Shown here piece by piece: positions 23,510 to 32,606 of a stretch of DNA of 64,000 nucleotides (positions are counted from its first letter, which is position 1; every line of letters begins with the position of its first letter). Origin of the DNA: Natronomonas gomsonensis (GTDB taxonomy: Archaea; Halobacteriota; Halobacteria; Halobacteriales; Haloarculaceae); NCBI RefSeq assembly GCF_013391635.1, contig NZ_JACAWU010000001.1:124001-188000 (forward strand), written 5' to 3'. The position numbers were made by a program, and so were the translations under genes. The notes beneath the pieces were generated by a model. The model was not told the origin of the DNA and did not search any database. It saw nothing but the letters and a program-made list of their open reading frames with translations.

Positions 23510-25699
23510 TTAGAAGTAGTCGATAGACTGCGGCAGTTCGAGCTTCATGCCCTTCCGCTCTCGAATCTCGTTGATGATGTCGGGCTGGAGGTTGTCGGCC
23601 AGCACGCGGAAGCCGGCGTTCTCCGTGTTCCAGGAGGCTCGACCCTCGGTGGCCGAGCGGATGTCGCTGGAGAAGCCGATCATCTCGTCGACGGGCGCGA
23701 TACCCTCGACGACCATGAGGTCACCCTCCTGGTACATGTCGTCGACACGGCCACGTCGACCCTGAATCTCGCCGGAGGCAGCGCCCATGTGCTCGTTGGG
23801 CACGTCGATACGGACCTGCTGAATCGGCTCCAGCAGCTTGATTTCCGCGTCGATGAGTGCGTTGTGGACGGCCTGTCGAACCGCGGGGATGACCTGTGCC
23901 GGACCGCGGTGGATGGCGTCCTCGTGGAGGCGCGCGTCGTGGAGTCGGATGAGCGACCCCTCGACGGGTTCGGCGGCGAGTGGGCCGTCGTTGAGCGCCT
24001 CTTCGAGCCCCTCGATGACGAGCTCCATCGTCTCGTTGAGGTGCTGGATACCCTTCGTGTCGTCGATGAACACGTTCGTCCCGTGGATGTGCTCGACGTT
24101 CTGGGCGGTGTCTTTGTCCATGCCCTGCTCCATGAGCTCCTCACGGCGCTCCAGTTCGGGCATGTCCATCGAGATGTCGCCGAGTTTGATGCCGTCGACG
24201 ATGTCCTGTTCGAGCGGTTCGACGGTGATGTAGAACCGGTTGTGGTTGTTCGGTGAACGGCCCTCGACCTCGCGGGACGCTTCCTGCGGTGCCTCCCGGT
24301 AGACGACGATGGGTTCGCCGGTGTTGACCGGGATACCCTGGTTGCGCTCGATACGCTGGGTGATGACCTCGAGGTGGAGTTCACCCTGCCCGGAGATGAG
24401 GTGTTCGCCGGTGTCCTCGTTAATCTCGATCTGGATGGTGGGGTCCTCCTTTGCGACCTGCTGGAGCGTCTCGATGAGCTTCGGCAGGTCGTCCATGCTC
24501 TGGGCCTCGACGGATTTCGTGATGACCGGCTCGGAGATGTGTTCGATGGACTCGAACGGCGTCATCTCCACCGAGGAGACGGTCGACCCGGCGATGGCGT
24601 CCTTCAACCCAGTGACGGCGGCGATGTTGCCCGCGGGGACGTGTTCGACCTCCTCGCGTTCGCCACCCATGTAGATGCCGACGCTCTGGACCCGGTTCGT
24701 CCCGACGGTCCCCGAGACATAGAGGTCCTGGCCCTTCTCGATGGTGCCCGAGAACACACGACCCGCGGCGATTTCGCCGGCGTGGGGGTCGATACCGATG
24801 TCGGTGACCATCATGACGACCTCGCCCGTCTCGTCGACCAGTCGCATCTGGTCGGCGAGTTCGGAGTCCGCATCGCCACGCCAGATGCGCGGGATACGAC
24901 GCGGCTGTGCGTCGACGGGGTTCGGGAAGTGCTCACACACCATGTCGAGAACCACGTCGGACAGCGGCGTCCGCTCGTGGAGCTCCTGGCGCTTGTCGGC
25001 CTGTTCGAGGTCGATAATCTCACCGAAGTCCATCCCGGTCCGCTGCATCGAGGGCATCGAGACGCCCCACTTGTACAGCGCCGACCCGAAGCCGACGGTG
25101 CCGTCTTCGACGGAGACCGTCCAGTCCTCGTCGATGTCGTCCATCTCCTCGGTCATGCCGCGGATGAGCTCGTTGACGTCGTGGATGACGCCCGTGAGCC
25201 GCTGTTGCATCTCCTGGGGTCCCTCCTGGAGTTCGGAGATGAGGCGGTCGACCTTGTTGATGAACAGCGTCGGCTTGACGCCCTCCCGCAGCGCCTGCCG
25301 CAGGACGGTCTCGGTCTGGGGCATCGCCCCCTCGACGGCGTCGACGACGACGAGCGCGCCGTCGACGGCACGCATCGCCCGCGTCACGTCGCCACCGAAG
25401 TCGACGTGGCCCGGCGTGTCGATGAGGTTGATGAGGTGGTTGGTGTCCTCGTACTCGTGTGTCATCGAGACGTTCGCCGCGTCGATGGTGATACCGCGTT
25501 CCTGTTCGTCCTCCTCGGTGTCCATCGCGAGCTGTTGGCCAGCCGTCTCGTCGGATATCATGCCGGCACCCGCGAGGAGGTTGTCGGTCAGCGTCGTCTT
25601 CCCGTGGTCGACGTGCGCGGCGATGGCGATGTTCCGGATGTTCTCCGGTTTGTCCATCAGCCGTTCGCACTCCTGTACGATTTTTTTGCGTCGGCCCAT
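23510..25699 (-). CDS. fusA: Translation elongation factor EF-2
   Basis: 729 residues from ATG 25699, standard for archaeal EF-2; start [11 protein letters not shown] is typical. G motifs: [18 protein letters not shown]. The domain IV region keeps the histidine that becomes diphthamide (L-H-x-D-A-x-H-R-G-P). Drives ribosomal translocation. A TATA-like element CCTTTTCACC lies near 25722-25731. Confidence 0.97.
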   Translation of the reverse strand: MGRRKKIVQECERLMDKPENIRNIAIAAHVDHGKTTLTDNLLAGAGMISDETAGQQLAMDTEEDEQERGITIDAANVSMTHEYEDTNHLINLIDTPGHVDFGGDVTRAMRAVDGALVVVDAVEGAMPQTETVLRQALREGVKPTLFINKVDRLISELQEGPQEMQQRLTGVIHDVNELIRGMTEEMDDIDEDWTVSVEDGTVGFGSALYKWGVSMPSMQRTGMDFGEIIDLEQADKRQELHERTPLSDVVLDMVCEHFPNPVDAQPRRIPRIWRGDADSELADQMRLVDETGEVVMMVTDIGIDPHAGEIAAGRVFSGTIEKGQDLYVSGTVGTNRVQSVGIYMGGEREEVEHVPAGNIAAVTGLKDAIAGSTVSSVEMTPFESIEHISEPVITKSVEAQSMDDLPKLIETLQQVAKEDPTIQIEINEDTGEHLISGQGELHLEVITQRIERNQGIPVNTGEPIVVYREAPQEASREVEGRSPNNHNRFYITVEPLEQDIVDGIKLGDISMDMPELERREELMEQGMDKDTAQNVEHIHGTNVFIDDTKGIQHLNETMELVIEGLEEALNDGPLAAEPVEGSLIRLHDARLHEDAIHRGPAQVIPAVRQAVHNALIDAEIKLLEPIQQVRIDVPNEHMGAASGEIQGRRGRVDDMYQEGDLMVVEGIAPVDEMIGFSSDIRSATEGRASWNTENAGFRVLADNLQPDIINEIRERKGMKLELPQSIDYF

Positions 25700-25875
25700 T
25701 ATACAGTCAGTTATCGACAGCAGGGTGAAAAGGATAGTGTTTCGCCGTGGCTGAAACGCGCTCTCGACGTTCCAGCCCGTGTGCCGGTGCCACACGCCGC
25801 GACGACCGGCCGACGAGCGCGGGAATGTCCGCCGACACAAGAGTCAAACCCTTCAAGACCGTGGTAACGGTAGAC

Positions 25876-26637
25876 ATGGACGTTCGCGTGACGGGACGTG
25901 GGCCCGCGGAACCGTTTTTGAGCTCGCGTGACCTCCTCGCCACCGAGTACGACCTCGACCTCCCGGTCGTCGTGAAGATACGCGAAAACCCCGACGAACG
26001 GACCGTCGCGGGCCACTACGACGACCGCCACGAACTGCTCGTCTCCAGGCGAGCCGCCACCTCGGCGATGGCACGGGAACTCGCCCTCCACGAGTTCGCA
26101 CACATGGCGCGCTACGAGGAAGAACACCCCTCACACCTCCAGTCGACCGAGGAGGCGCTGTTTCTCGCGTTGGCCGGCAAGAGCGTCGAGCGGCGCAAAC
26201 TCTCCCACTGTTATCAGATCGCCAACCACATGAAGGACATCTACGCCGACGACATCACTCTCGACATCGGCCCGACCGAGAAGTTGGTCTCCTTCATGGA
26301 ATCCTCGCTCGCGCGGGCGGTCGCCGACTCCCCGCCGTCGGCCCCCGGTGAGTGGGAGCGGTGGAGTCCCGCCGCCGACCCCGACATCACCGCCGTCAAC
26401 GCGGCGTTCGCACTCGCCCTGCTCGAACGCCACGACGCCATCGGCGACGGCCACCGACTGTACGACCTCGCCCACGCCGCCGCCGCGGACGCACCCGACG
26501 TGTCGCTGTCGACGTTCAAACGGACGTTCCGGTCGTTGGCCGACGACCCCGACGAGTCCGAGTACCGGAAGGCGCTCGTCGACGTGACCCGGGAGTACGT
26601 CCTCGGCGACGGACCGTCCCAGCGGGCAGCCGATTAG
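25876..26637 (+). CDS. HExxH zinc metallopeptidase-like protein (DUF5781-like)
   Basis: 253 residues from ATG 25876 (ATG 25825 adds 17). Contains H-E-F-A-H-M-A-R-Y near residue 74, the HExxH zinc-binding motif, with an E-E sequence downstream as possible third ligand. No signal peptide. I recall this as a haloarchaeal DUF5781 family; substrate unknown. Its stop overlaps the end of the convergent sugar dehydrogenase-like gene by four bases. Confidence 0.8.
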   Translation: MDVRVTGRGPAEPFLSSRDLLATEYDLDLPVVVKIRENPDERTVAGHYDDRHELLVSRRAATSAMARELALHEFAHMARYEEEHPSHLQSTEEALFLALAGKSVERRKLSHCYQIANHMKDIYADDITLDIGPTEKLVSFMESSLARAVADSPPSAPGEWERWSPAADPDITAVNAAFALALLERHDAIGDGHRLYDLAHAAAADAPDVSLSTFKRTFRSLADDPDESEYRKALVDVTREYVLGDGPSQRAAD

Positions 26638-27977
26638 TTCTGAACGATACGGAGCAGGCGGTCGTCGTTCGGCTTGGGGAACCGTTCGGTCGCGCGACCG
26701 TCGCGATTCGACGTGACGACGTACAGCGCCCCGTCGGGCCCCTGCTCGGCGTGCCGAATCCGTCCGAGTTCGTCCTCGAACAGCGAGTGGGAAACCGCGT
26801 CGTACTCCGAATACAGCCAGTCGTCGTCGAAGCGTTGGCCACCGATGTCCGGCGGGTCGCCGTCGTAAATCGAGACCACGTTCAGCCGCTGGGAGATGAG
26901 ACCGCCGCTGATGAACCGGTTTTGGAGGGCAGGCACCGCATCACCAGTGTAGAAGACGCCGCCGGTCGGCGCCCAGCTCGTTCCGCGCGTGTGGACGAGC
27001 GGCGGAATCACGTCCGGATGGTCGGAGTAGGACTCGTAGGCGTCGTCGTCCGGACCGCTGCGAACGTCCGACCACCCGTAGTTGCCACCCGCTTCGAGTA
27101 TCTGCATCTCGTCGCGCGCCTGCGGCCCGTGTTCGGAGACGAGTGTCGTCCCGTCGGGCAGCCACGTCACTGCCTGTGGGTTCCGGTGGCCGTAGGTGTA
27201 CACCCGGGGGTCTTCGAGGCCGGGATTGTCCTCGGGAGCGGTACCGTCGGGGTTCAACCGGAGGACCTTCCCGCCGAGTCGTCCGGGGTCCTGCGGCAGT
27301 CCCTCGACGTTGGCGTCGCCGGTGGTCACCCACAGATAGTTTCGCGGGCCGAACGCCAGTCGCGCGCCGTTGTGGATGATGCGGTGGCCGGGGATGTCGT
27401 CGATAACGACCGTCTCCTCGTTGCCGTTCTCGAGGTCGTAGAACACCAGCCGATTCCGGTAGTCCTCCTCGCCCGCCCGATAGGTGTAGAAGGCGTACAG
27501 CACCGGTACGTCGGGGTAGTTCGGGTGCAGGGCGATGCCGAGCAAGCCACCTTCGCTGCCGCCGGCCCACCAGTCGTTGTCCTCGGGGTTCTCGATGGAG
27601 TCCGCGTGGTCGATGACGTCGTCGGGCGTGGCGACGGCTTCCAGTTCGCCCGCGGAGTACCGACTGATGCGGCCGACGCGCTCGGAGATGAACACCTCGC
27701 CGCTATCGGCGAACTCGAGGTCCCAGCCGACTTCGAGGTTCTCGATGACCGTTTCCGTCCCGTAGGTCGCCTCCAGCGGCGAGTTGCGGGGCGGCTCCCA
27801 CTCGGGGTCGTAGCGGTCCCACGACTCGATGTCGTGGGCGACCGAGAGGTCGTACTCTGAGTCGACCGGTTCCGGGTCACCAGCATCGGAATCATCGTCG
27901 AAACAGCCGGCGACGGCGAGGGACCCGGCCGCACCGACCGACGCGAGGAACCGACGGCGACTGTGGAGGGGCTCCAT
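26634..27977 (-). CDS. PQQ-dependent sugar dehydrogenase-like Tat lipoprotein
   Basis: 447 residues from ATG 27977. Tat signal S-R-R-R-F-L-A and lipobox V-A-G-C place it on the cell surface, lipid-anchored. The mature part is a beta-propeller of the glucose/sorbosone dehydrogenase family: F-I-S-E-R-V-G-R-I, G-L-L-G-I-A-L-H-P, R-L-A-F-G-P-x-N-Y-L, Y-G-H-R-N-P-Q, S-E-H-G-P and G-G-N-Y-G-W. Likely oxidises aldose sugars if PQQ is available. Confidence 0.9.
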   Translation of the reverse strand: MEPLHSRRRFLASVGAAGSLAVAGCFDDDSDAGDPEPVDSEYDLSVAHDIESWDRYDPEWEPPRNSPLEATYGTETVIENLEVGWDLEFADSGEVFISERVGRISRYSAGELEAVATPDDVIDHADSIENPEDNDWWAGGSEGGLLGIALHPNYPDVPVLYAFYTYRAGEEDYRNRLVFYDLENGNEETVVIDDIPGHRIIHNGARLAFGPRNYLWVTTGDANVEGLPQDPGRLGGKVLRLNPDGTAPEDNPGLEDPRVYTYGHRNPQAVTWLPDGTTLVSEHGPQARDEMQILEAGGNYGWSDVRSGPDDDAYESYSDHPDVIPPLVHTRGTSWAPTGGVFYTGDAVPALQNRFISGGLISQRLNVVSIYDGDPPDIGGQRFDDDWLYSEYDAVSHSLFEDELGRIRHAEQGPDGALYVVTSNRDGRATERFPKPNDDRLLRIVQN

Positions 27978-28160
27978 ACCCGCCCATACGACCCCGTCCG
28001 CTAAAACGTGCTGTTTCGGAAAGGTGTTCGAATCCCATTCGATTCGCCACGCGGAAATATAAGCCGTCAGCGGCCGTACCAGACCTATGGTACCCCTTCT
28101 ATTCGATGCGAGTGGCCGACTGAGCCGTGAACCCGACCGAACGATTCCGGGTGCGTCGAG

Positions 28161-28544
28161 ATGAACGACCTCCTCCGACGCGGCGCCGTGGCCGTCGTTG
28201 CCGCCATCGTCGCGAACCTCCTCGTGTTGGGAGTGGCACTGGTGACGCTCGGTGCCGGCGGCTTCGACCCCTTCGCCGTCCCACCGGTCGCCCTCGTGAC
28301 GGCAATCGGTGCCATCGGTGGCACCGCCGTCTACGCAATCTTCAAACGGGTGTTCGGTCCCGCTGCCGACCGTCGATTCGTCGTTGTCGCCGTCGGCGTC
28401 ACGCTCGTATCGATGGTCACGCTCGTGCAAGCATCGTCGTTCGAGGGAGCGACGACGGCCCGGTTGGCCGTCCTCGCGTTGATGCACGTCGTCGCCGCCG
28501 CCGTCACCGTCGCCGCGCTCGTCGACCGGTCGGCACTACGATGA
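28161..28544 (+). CDS. DUF6069-like four-helix membrane protein
   Basis: 127 residues, four membrane segments (about 7-30, 42-62, 73-90, 100-122) with short loops, matching the DUF6069 layout as I recall it. Its TGA overlaps the ATG of the next gene (ATGA), so the two are co-translated. Function unknown. Confidence 0.8.
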   Translation: MNDLLRRGAVAVVAAIVANLLVLGVALVTLGAGGFDPFAVPPVALVTAIGAIGGTAVYAIFKRVFGPAADRRFVVVAVGVTLVSMVTLVQASSFEGATTARLAVLALMHVVAAAVTVAALVDRSALR

Positions 28545-29371
28545 TACTCGTCACCGGTGCGACCGGGACGGTCGGCAGCGCGGTCTGTACCGAACTCGAC
28601 GGCGACGCGACGCCAGTTCGAGCAGCGGTCCGGTCGCCCGACCACTTCGATGGCCCCGCCGAGGAAGTCGTCGAGTTCGACTTCACCGACCCGACGACCT
28701 ACCGGGAGACGTTCGACGGCGTCGACTCGCTGTTTCTCGTCCGACCACCACAGCTCTCTCGGATCCGCCGCGACATCGTCCCCGCACTCGCCGCTGCCGT
28801 CGGCGCGGGCGTCGAACACGTCGTGTTCCTCTCGGTCATCGGTGCCGACCGGAACCAGATAGTCCCGCACGCCCACATCGAGTCGTGGCTCGACGGCGCA
28901 GGCGTCGAGACGACGTATCTGCGGGCGTCGTTCTTCATGCAGAACCTCACCACCGTCCACCGCGAGGAAGTCCGCGACGGCGAACTGTTCGTTCCCGCAG
29001 GCGACGGCGCCACGAGTTTCGTCGACGCCCGCGACGTGGCCGCCGTCGGCGCCAGAGCACTCACCGAGGGGCTGACCGGAGCCTACGACCTAACCGGGCC
29101 CGAGGCCCTCGACTACCACGCTGTCGCCGCGATTCTCTCGGCGACACTCGACCACGACGTGCGATACGCGAACCCCTCGCTCGTTCGCTTCCTGTGGCGA
29201 CGGTATCGTATCGACCGGAACCTCTCGAAGACGGCCGTCATGGCCGGCATCTACACCACTGCACGCCTCGGGCTCGCAGGGCGTGTCACCGACGACCTCG
29301 AAACGCTGCTCGGGAGAGCGCCGACGGACTTCGAGACGTTCACGCGGGAACACCGCGAAAGCTGGCAGTAG
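28541..29371 (+). CDS. NmrA-like NAD(P)-binding oxidoreductase
   Basis: 276 residues from ATG 28541. N-terminal T-G-A-T-G-T-V-G-S is the dinucleotide-binding loop of atypical short-chain dehydrogenases of the NmrA/SDR-a5 type; F-L-S-V-I-G-A and L-R-A-S-F-F-M-Q-N are family hallmarks. The catalytic Y-x-x-x-K is absent, typical for this branch. Downstream of the DUF6069 gene, a frequent combination. Substrate unknown. Confidence 0.88.
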   Translation: MILVTGATGTVGSAVCTELDGDATPVRAAVRSPDHFDGPAEEVVEFDFTDPTTYRETFDGVDSLFLVRPPQLSRIRRDIVPALAAAVGAGVEHVVFLSVIGADRNQIVPHAHIESWLDGAGVETTYLRASFFMQNLTTVHREEVRDGELFVPAGDGATSFVDARDVAAVGARALTEGLTGAYDLTGPEALDYHAVAAILSATLDHDVRYANPSLVRFLWRRYRIDRNLSKTAVMAGIYTTARLGLAGRVTDDLETLLGRAPTDFETFTREHRESWQ

Positions 29372-29413
29372 CCGAGGCTACGTACCGAGAGAAACGAGAG
29401 GGAAAGCGAACGG

Positions 29414-30025
29414 TTAGCGGGCTGCGGCCGCGACGCGCTCCTGTTCTTCCTTCTGGCTGATGGGGTAGGCCTGGAGATCGTAGTCAGCGGCGCCCGTAAT
29501 CTGCTGGGCCAGCGCCTCCTCGGCCGGCGTCGTCGTCTTGAACGACCCGCTCTGTGTGCCCTGTGCGATGAACTTCAGCGACTGATCGACGCGGCGCTGC
29601 GGGGCCACGTCGACGGCTTTCGGCACCGAAATCCCGCCGTACTTCAGACGGACCGTCTCCTCTCGGGGGCCGCTGTTCTCGACGGCGCGGACGAGTACCT
29701 GCACGGGGTTCTCGTCGGTTCGCTCGGCGACGATTTCGAAGGCGTCGCGGACGATGCGCGTCGCCTGCTGTTTCTTGCCCGTGTTCTCCTCGGTCTGCAT
29801 CAGGCGGTTGATGAGCCGCTCGACGATGCTGATTTCGGATTTCTTGAACTGCTTTTCGGAGTGCCGTCCCATCGTGTGGGCGATGGGCGTGACGGTGATG
29901 TAGCGGCGCATCGAGGGGTCGGTGTACTCGATTTCTCCGATTTCCCACTCGCCGAACAGTTTCGCCGAGACGCGCTCGTCGTCGGTCGATGCCGGGGCGT
30001 CCGGCTCTGGTGCGTCCGAACTCAT
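29414..30025 (-). CDS. rps7: 30S ribosomal protein S7 (uS7)
   Basis: 203 residues; long archaeal-type S7 with an acidic halophilic N-terminal tail, then K-L-F-G-E-W, G-R-H-S-E-K-Q-F-K-K, and G-G-I-S-V-P-K-A-V-D-V-A-P-Q-R-R-V-D. Binds the 3' domain of 16S rRNA. Follows rps12 by two bases. Confidence 0.97.
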   Translation of the reverse strand: MSSDAPEPDAPASTDDERVSAKLFGEWEIGEIEYTDPSMRRYITVTPIAHTMGRHSEKQFKKSEISIVERLINRLMQTEENTGKKQQATRIVRDAFEIVAERTDENPVQVLVRAVENSGPREETVRLKYGGISVPKAVDVAPQRRVDQSLKFIAQGTQSGSFKTTTPAEEALAQQITGAADYDLQAYPISQKEEQERVAAAAR

Positions 30026-30027
30026 CG

Positions 30028-30456
30028 TTATCGCACCGGTTTCTCCGCGTTCCCGCGGACAAGTTCGATCATCGAGACGCCGTTGACTTTCTCGACTTTG
30101 TAGTTGACACCCGAGAGGTCGCCCATCGCACGACCCTTCGCCCCACCGATACCGGCGATGGTGACCTCGTCGTGCTCGTCGATGAACGAGATGGCACCGT
30201 CACCGGGACAGAAGGCGGTGACTTGCTTGCCGTTCTTGATGAGTTGCACTCGGACGCACTTCCGGATGGCCGAGTTGGGCTGCTTTGCCTCGATACCGAC
30301 CTTCTCGAGGACGATGCCCCGACCTTGGGGGGCGCCCTCGAGGGGGTCGGACTTCTTGCCGAGTCCGCGGGCACGGCGCGCGTAATCAGAGTCGGACCAC
30401 CGGTGTTTCTGGCGGTCCTTCTTGAGTTTGCGCGCGGCGTATTTGCCGTTCGCCAT
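30028..30456 (-). CDS. rps12: 30S ribosomal protein S12 (uS12)
   Basis: 142 residues from ATG 30456, with [11 protein letters not shown] at the start and the decoding-centre region [20 protein letters not shown]. First gene of the rps12-rps7 pair; the TATA-like CTTAAGTAT at 30481-30489 (minus strand) lies about 28 bp upstream. Confidence 0.97.
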   Translation of the reverse strand: MANGKYAARKLKKDRQKHRWSDSDYARRARGLGKKSDPLEGAPQGRGIVLEKVGIEAKQPNSAIRKCVRVQLIKNGKQVTAFCPGDGAISFIDEHDEVTIAGIGGAKGRAMGDLSGVNYKVEKVNGVSMIELVRGNAEKPVR

Positions 30457-30617
30457 AGTACCCCTTGCTTCCCTACGGAGATACTTAAGCATCCCTTTTC
30501 GACGGCGTCGTCGTGTGTCCATCCCGCATGTGGGAGACACACCCACTCGCCGAGGGCTACCGACCGCAGCACACACCACCCGACGAATACTTGTTTGTGT
30601 GATACAACATACCACAC

Positions 30618-30953
30618 ATGTCATCGACACCCGACCCCGAGCACCGCTTGTACGCCATCCCTGGCGGTGGTGACGCCGACTGCGACCACGACGCCGTCCG
30701 CGAACTCGGCGCCGACGGCGGCGCCAACCGTTACTTCGAGTGTCCCGACTGCGGAAGCGTCCTCGTTCGGGAGGGGCGACGCCCGCCGGAGGGCCGTTCC
30801 GCCGAGGGGCTCGGAACCGTCGACCCACGGCTAGACGACTTACTGGACGACATCGACGCCTACCACGACGGAACCGGCTCGTCGTTCGCCCCAGACCGGC
30901 CCGAAAACACGCTCGACCGCGTCACAGAGGCGTGGCGACGCCTGCTACGTTAG
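30618..30953 (+). CDS. Haloarchaeal zinc-ribbon protein
   Basis: 111 residues. [13 protein letters not shown] provides one CxxC knuckle, and D-C-D-H near residue 22 may provide the other ligands. Divergent from rps12; TATA-like AATACTTG at 30586-30593 suggests a leaderless transcript. The 3' end overlaps the end of nusA on the other strand by nine bases. Function unknown. Confidence 0.75.
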   Translation: MSSTPDPEHRLYAIPGGGDADCDHDAVRELGADGGANRYFECPDCGSVLVREGRRPPEGRSAEGLGTVDPRLDDLLDDIDAYHDGTGSSFAPDRPENTLDRVTEAWRRLLR

Positions 30954-31370
30954 CTCGATTTCGTCGATGTCGAAGTGCCGCTTCGCCAACCGACGGGCGA
31001 TGGCGATGTTTCGACCCTCCGTCCCGATGGCGACACCGCGGTCGTCGTGGTCGACCTCCGCGTAGGCGACGGTCGTCTCGCCGTCGCTTATCGTCACGTT
31101 GTACACCGCCGCGGGCGCGAGCGCGTTCGCGACGAAGTCCTCGGGTGTGTCCGCCCCCTCCACTAACTCGACGTGCTTGCCCAACCGCTCTTCGAGGGCC
31201 TTGACGTGTTTTCCTCCCGGCCCGATGGCCCGTCCCATCGTTCCCGGTGGCACGACGAAGATTAGGCGGTCCTCGTCGTCGTCGATGAGGCAGTCGGTCG
31301 CCGCCACGTCGGTTTCCTCATCGAGGAGCGCGATGTACTGTCTGGCCTCGTCGGAAAGCGTGACGGTCAT
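30945..31370 (-). CDS. nusA: NusA-like transcription termination factor
   Basis: 141 residues with two KH domains (G-R-A-I-G-P-G-G-K-H-V-K near 47-58 and G-V-A-I-G-T-E-G-R-N-I near 112-122). It is the short archaeal form lacking the S1 and N-terminal domains of bacterial NusA. Follows rpoA2 in the conserved RNA polymerase gene cluster. Confidence 0.95.
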   Translation of the reverse strand: MTVTLSDEARQYIALLDEETDVAATDCLIDDDEDRLIFVVPPGTMGRAIGPGGKHVKALEERLGKHVELVEGADTPEDFVANALAPAAVYNVTISDGETTVAYAEVDHDDRGVAIGTEGRNIAIARRLAKRHFDIDEIELT

Positions 31371-31397
31371 GAAGTAGCCTAAAAGGCGGACCCGGAA

Positions 31398-32606
31398 TTA
31401 GTCGTCGGCGGATTTGCCGCCGGTCTGCTTTGCGCCCATCCGGAGGTCCACGTCACCGGTGCCCAGTTTGATGGGTTTGCCGACGATGACGTTCTCCGTG
31501 ACCCCGTCGAGGGCGTCGACCTCGCCGTGAATCGCCGCATCGAGCAGGTGGTTGACCGTGACCTCGAAGGCCGCACGCGCCAACACCGAGTCCTTGTTGC
31601 CGGAGATCCCGTGTCGGCCGATGGACTCGATTTCACCGTTGTTGGTCATGATGTCGGCGACCAACATCAGGTGCCGGATGTTCACGTCGTCGAGCCCCTG
31701 CTCTTCGAGCGTGTTCATCGTCTCCTCGATGATGGCCTCACGGGCCGCCTCGATGCCGAGGTTGCGGTTGATTTCGTGGATGTTGTTACACGTCGTCCGA
31801 GAGGCGTCGACGCCCTCGATGTCGAGAACGTCGCCGAACGACGACCCCTCGGTGTAGAGGACGAACTCCTCGCCGTCTTCGAGTTCCTCTTTCCGGATGA
31901 CGACGCGGCTGATTTCGTCGATGCCCTTGAAGACGACTTCACGAAGCTCTTCGACCAACTGGAGCAACTCCCGGTAGGAGGGCTGGTCGGGGCCGAACTC
32001 GATGACGGTCGGTTCGGGCTGGACCGTCTCGACGCCGAGTTTCGAATCGATGGTGTCGGCGATTTCGCCGGCCACCTCGTCGAGGCTCTCGACGGTCGGC
32101 CACCGCTCCTCCAGCGTCTCCTCGTTGAGGTCGATACGGACGAGCATGTCCGCGACGTTCGTCGAGATGTCACCCAGCGCGAGGATGCGCGTCGCCTCGA
32201 TTTGCCAGACGACCTCGTGGGCCTTCTCGCGGTCCTCGGCGTACTCGCCGTCGAGGTGCACCGTCATCATCGGCGTGTCGGGCGTCTTCCGGGCGTCCAC
32301 CAGCTCGATGAGTCGGGGCAGCCCCTGTGTCACGTCGATTTCCGCGACGCCCGCGTAGTGAAACGTGTTCATCGTCATCTGCGTCCCGGGTTCGCCGATG
32401 GACTGTGCCGAAACGGTTCCGACGGGGTCCAGCGGGTCGATACGCGTATCGAGGTACTGGGACTCGACGGCTTGGGTGATGCTCTCGACCTGTTCGGCCG
32501 TCACACCCTCGCGGGCCTCGACGGTCTCGTACACCTCGTCTTTCAGCCGTCGCGGCAGGTCAGTGTCCTCGACGACGGCCTCGATGTCGTCGGTGATCTC
32601 AGTCAT
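31398..32606 (-). CDS. rpoA2: DNA-directed RNA polymerase subunit A''
   Basis: 402 residues from ATG 32606, overlapping the end of rpoA1 by eight bases. Carries the C-terminal part of the largest subunit: [21 protein letters not shown] (trigger loop region) near 65-85 and [18 protein letters not shown] near 330. The A'/A'' split is the normal archaeal state. No intein. Confidence 0.97.
   Translation of the reverse strand: MTEITDDIEAVVEDTDLPRRLKDEVYETVEAREGVTAEQVESITQAVESQYLDTRIDPLDPVGTVSAQSIGEPGTQMTMNTFHYAGVAEIDVTQGLPRLIELVDARKTPDTPMMTVHLDGEYAEDREKAHEVVWQIEATRILALGDISTNVADMLVRIDLNEETLEERWPTVESLDEVAGEIADTIDSKLGVETVQPEPTVIEFGPDQPSYRELLQLVEELREVVFKGIDEISRVVIRKEELEDGEEFVLYTEGSSFGDVLDIEGVDASRTTCNNIHEINRNLGIEAAREAIIEETMNTLEEQGLDDVNIRHLMLVADIMTNNGEIESIGRHGISGNKDSVLARAAFEVTVNHLLDAAIHGEVDALDGVTENVIVGKPIKLGTGDVDLRMGAKQTGGKSADD

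Noticed and set aside
24374..25867. 497-codon plus-strand frame opposite EF-2
   Set aside because: Shadow of the EF-2 gene; repetitive valine/aspartate/leucine content and no motif.
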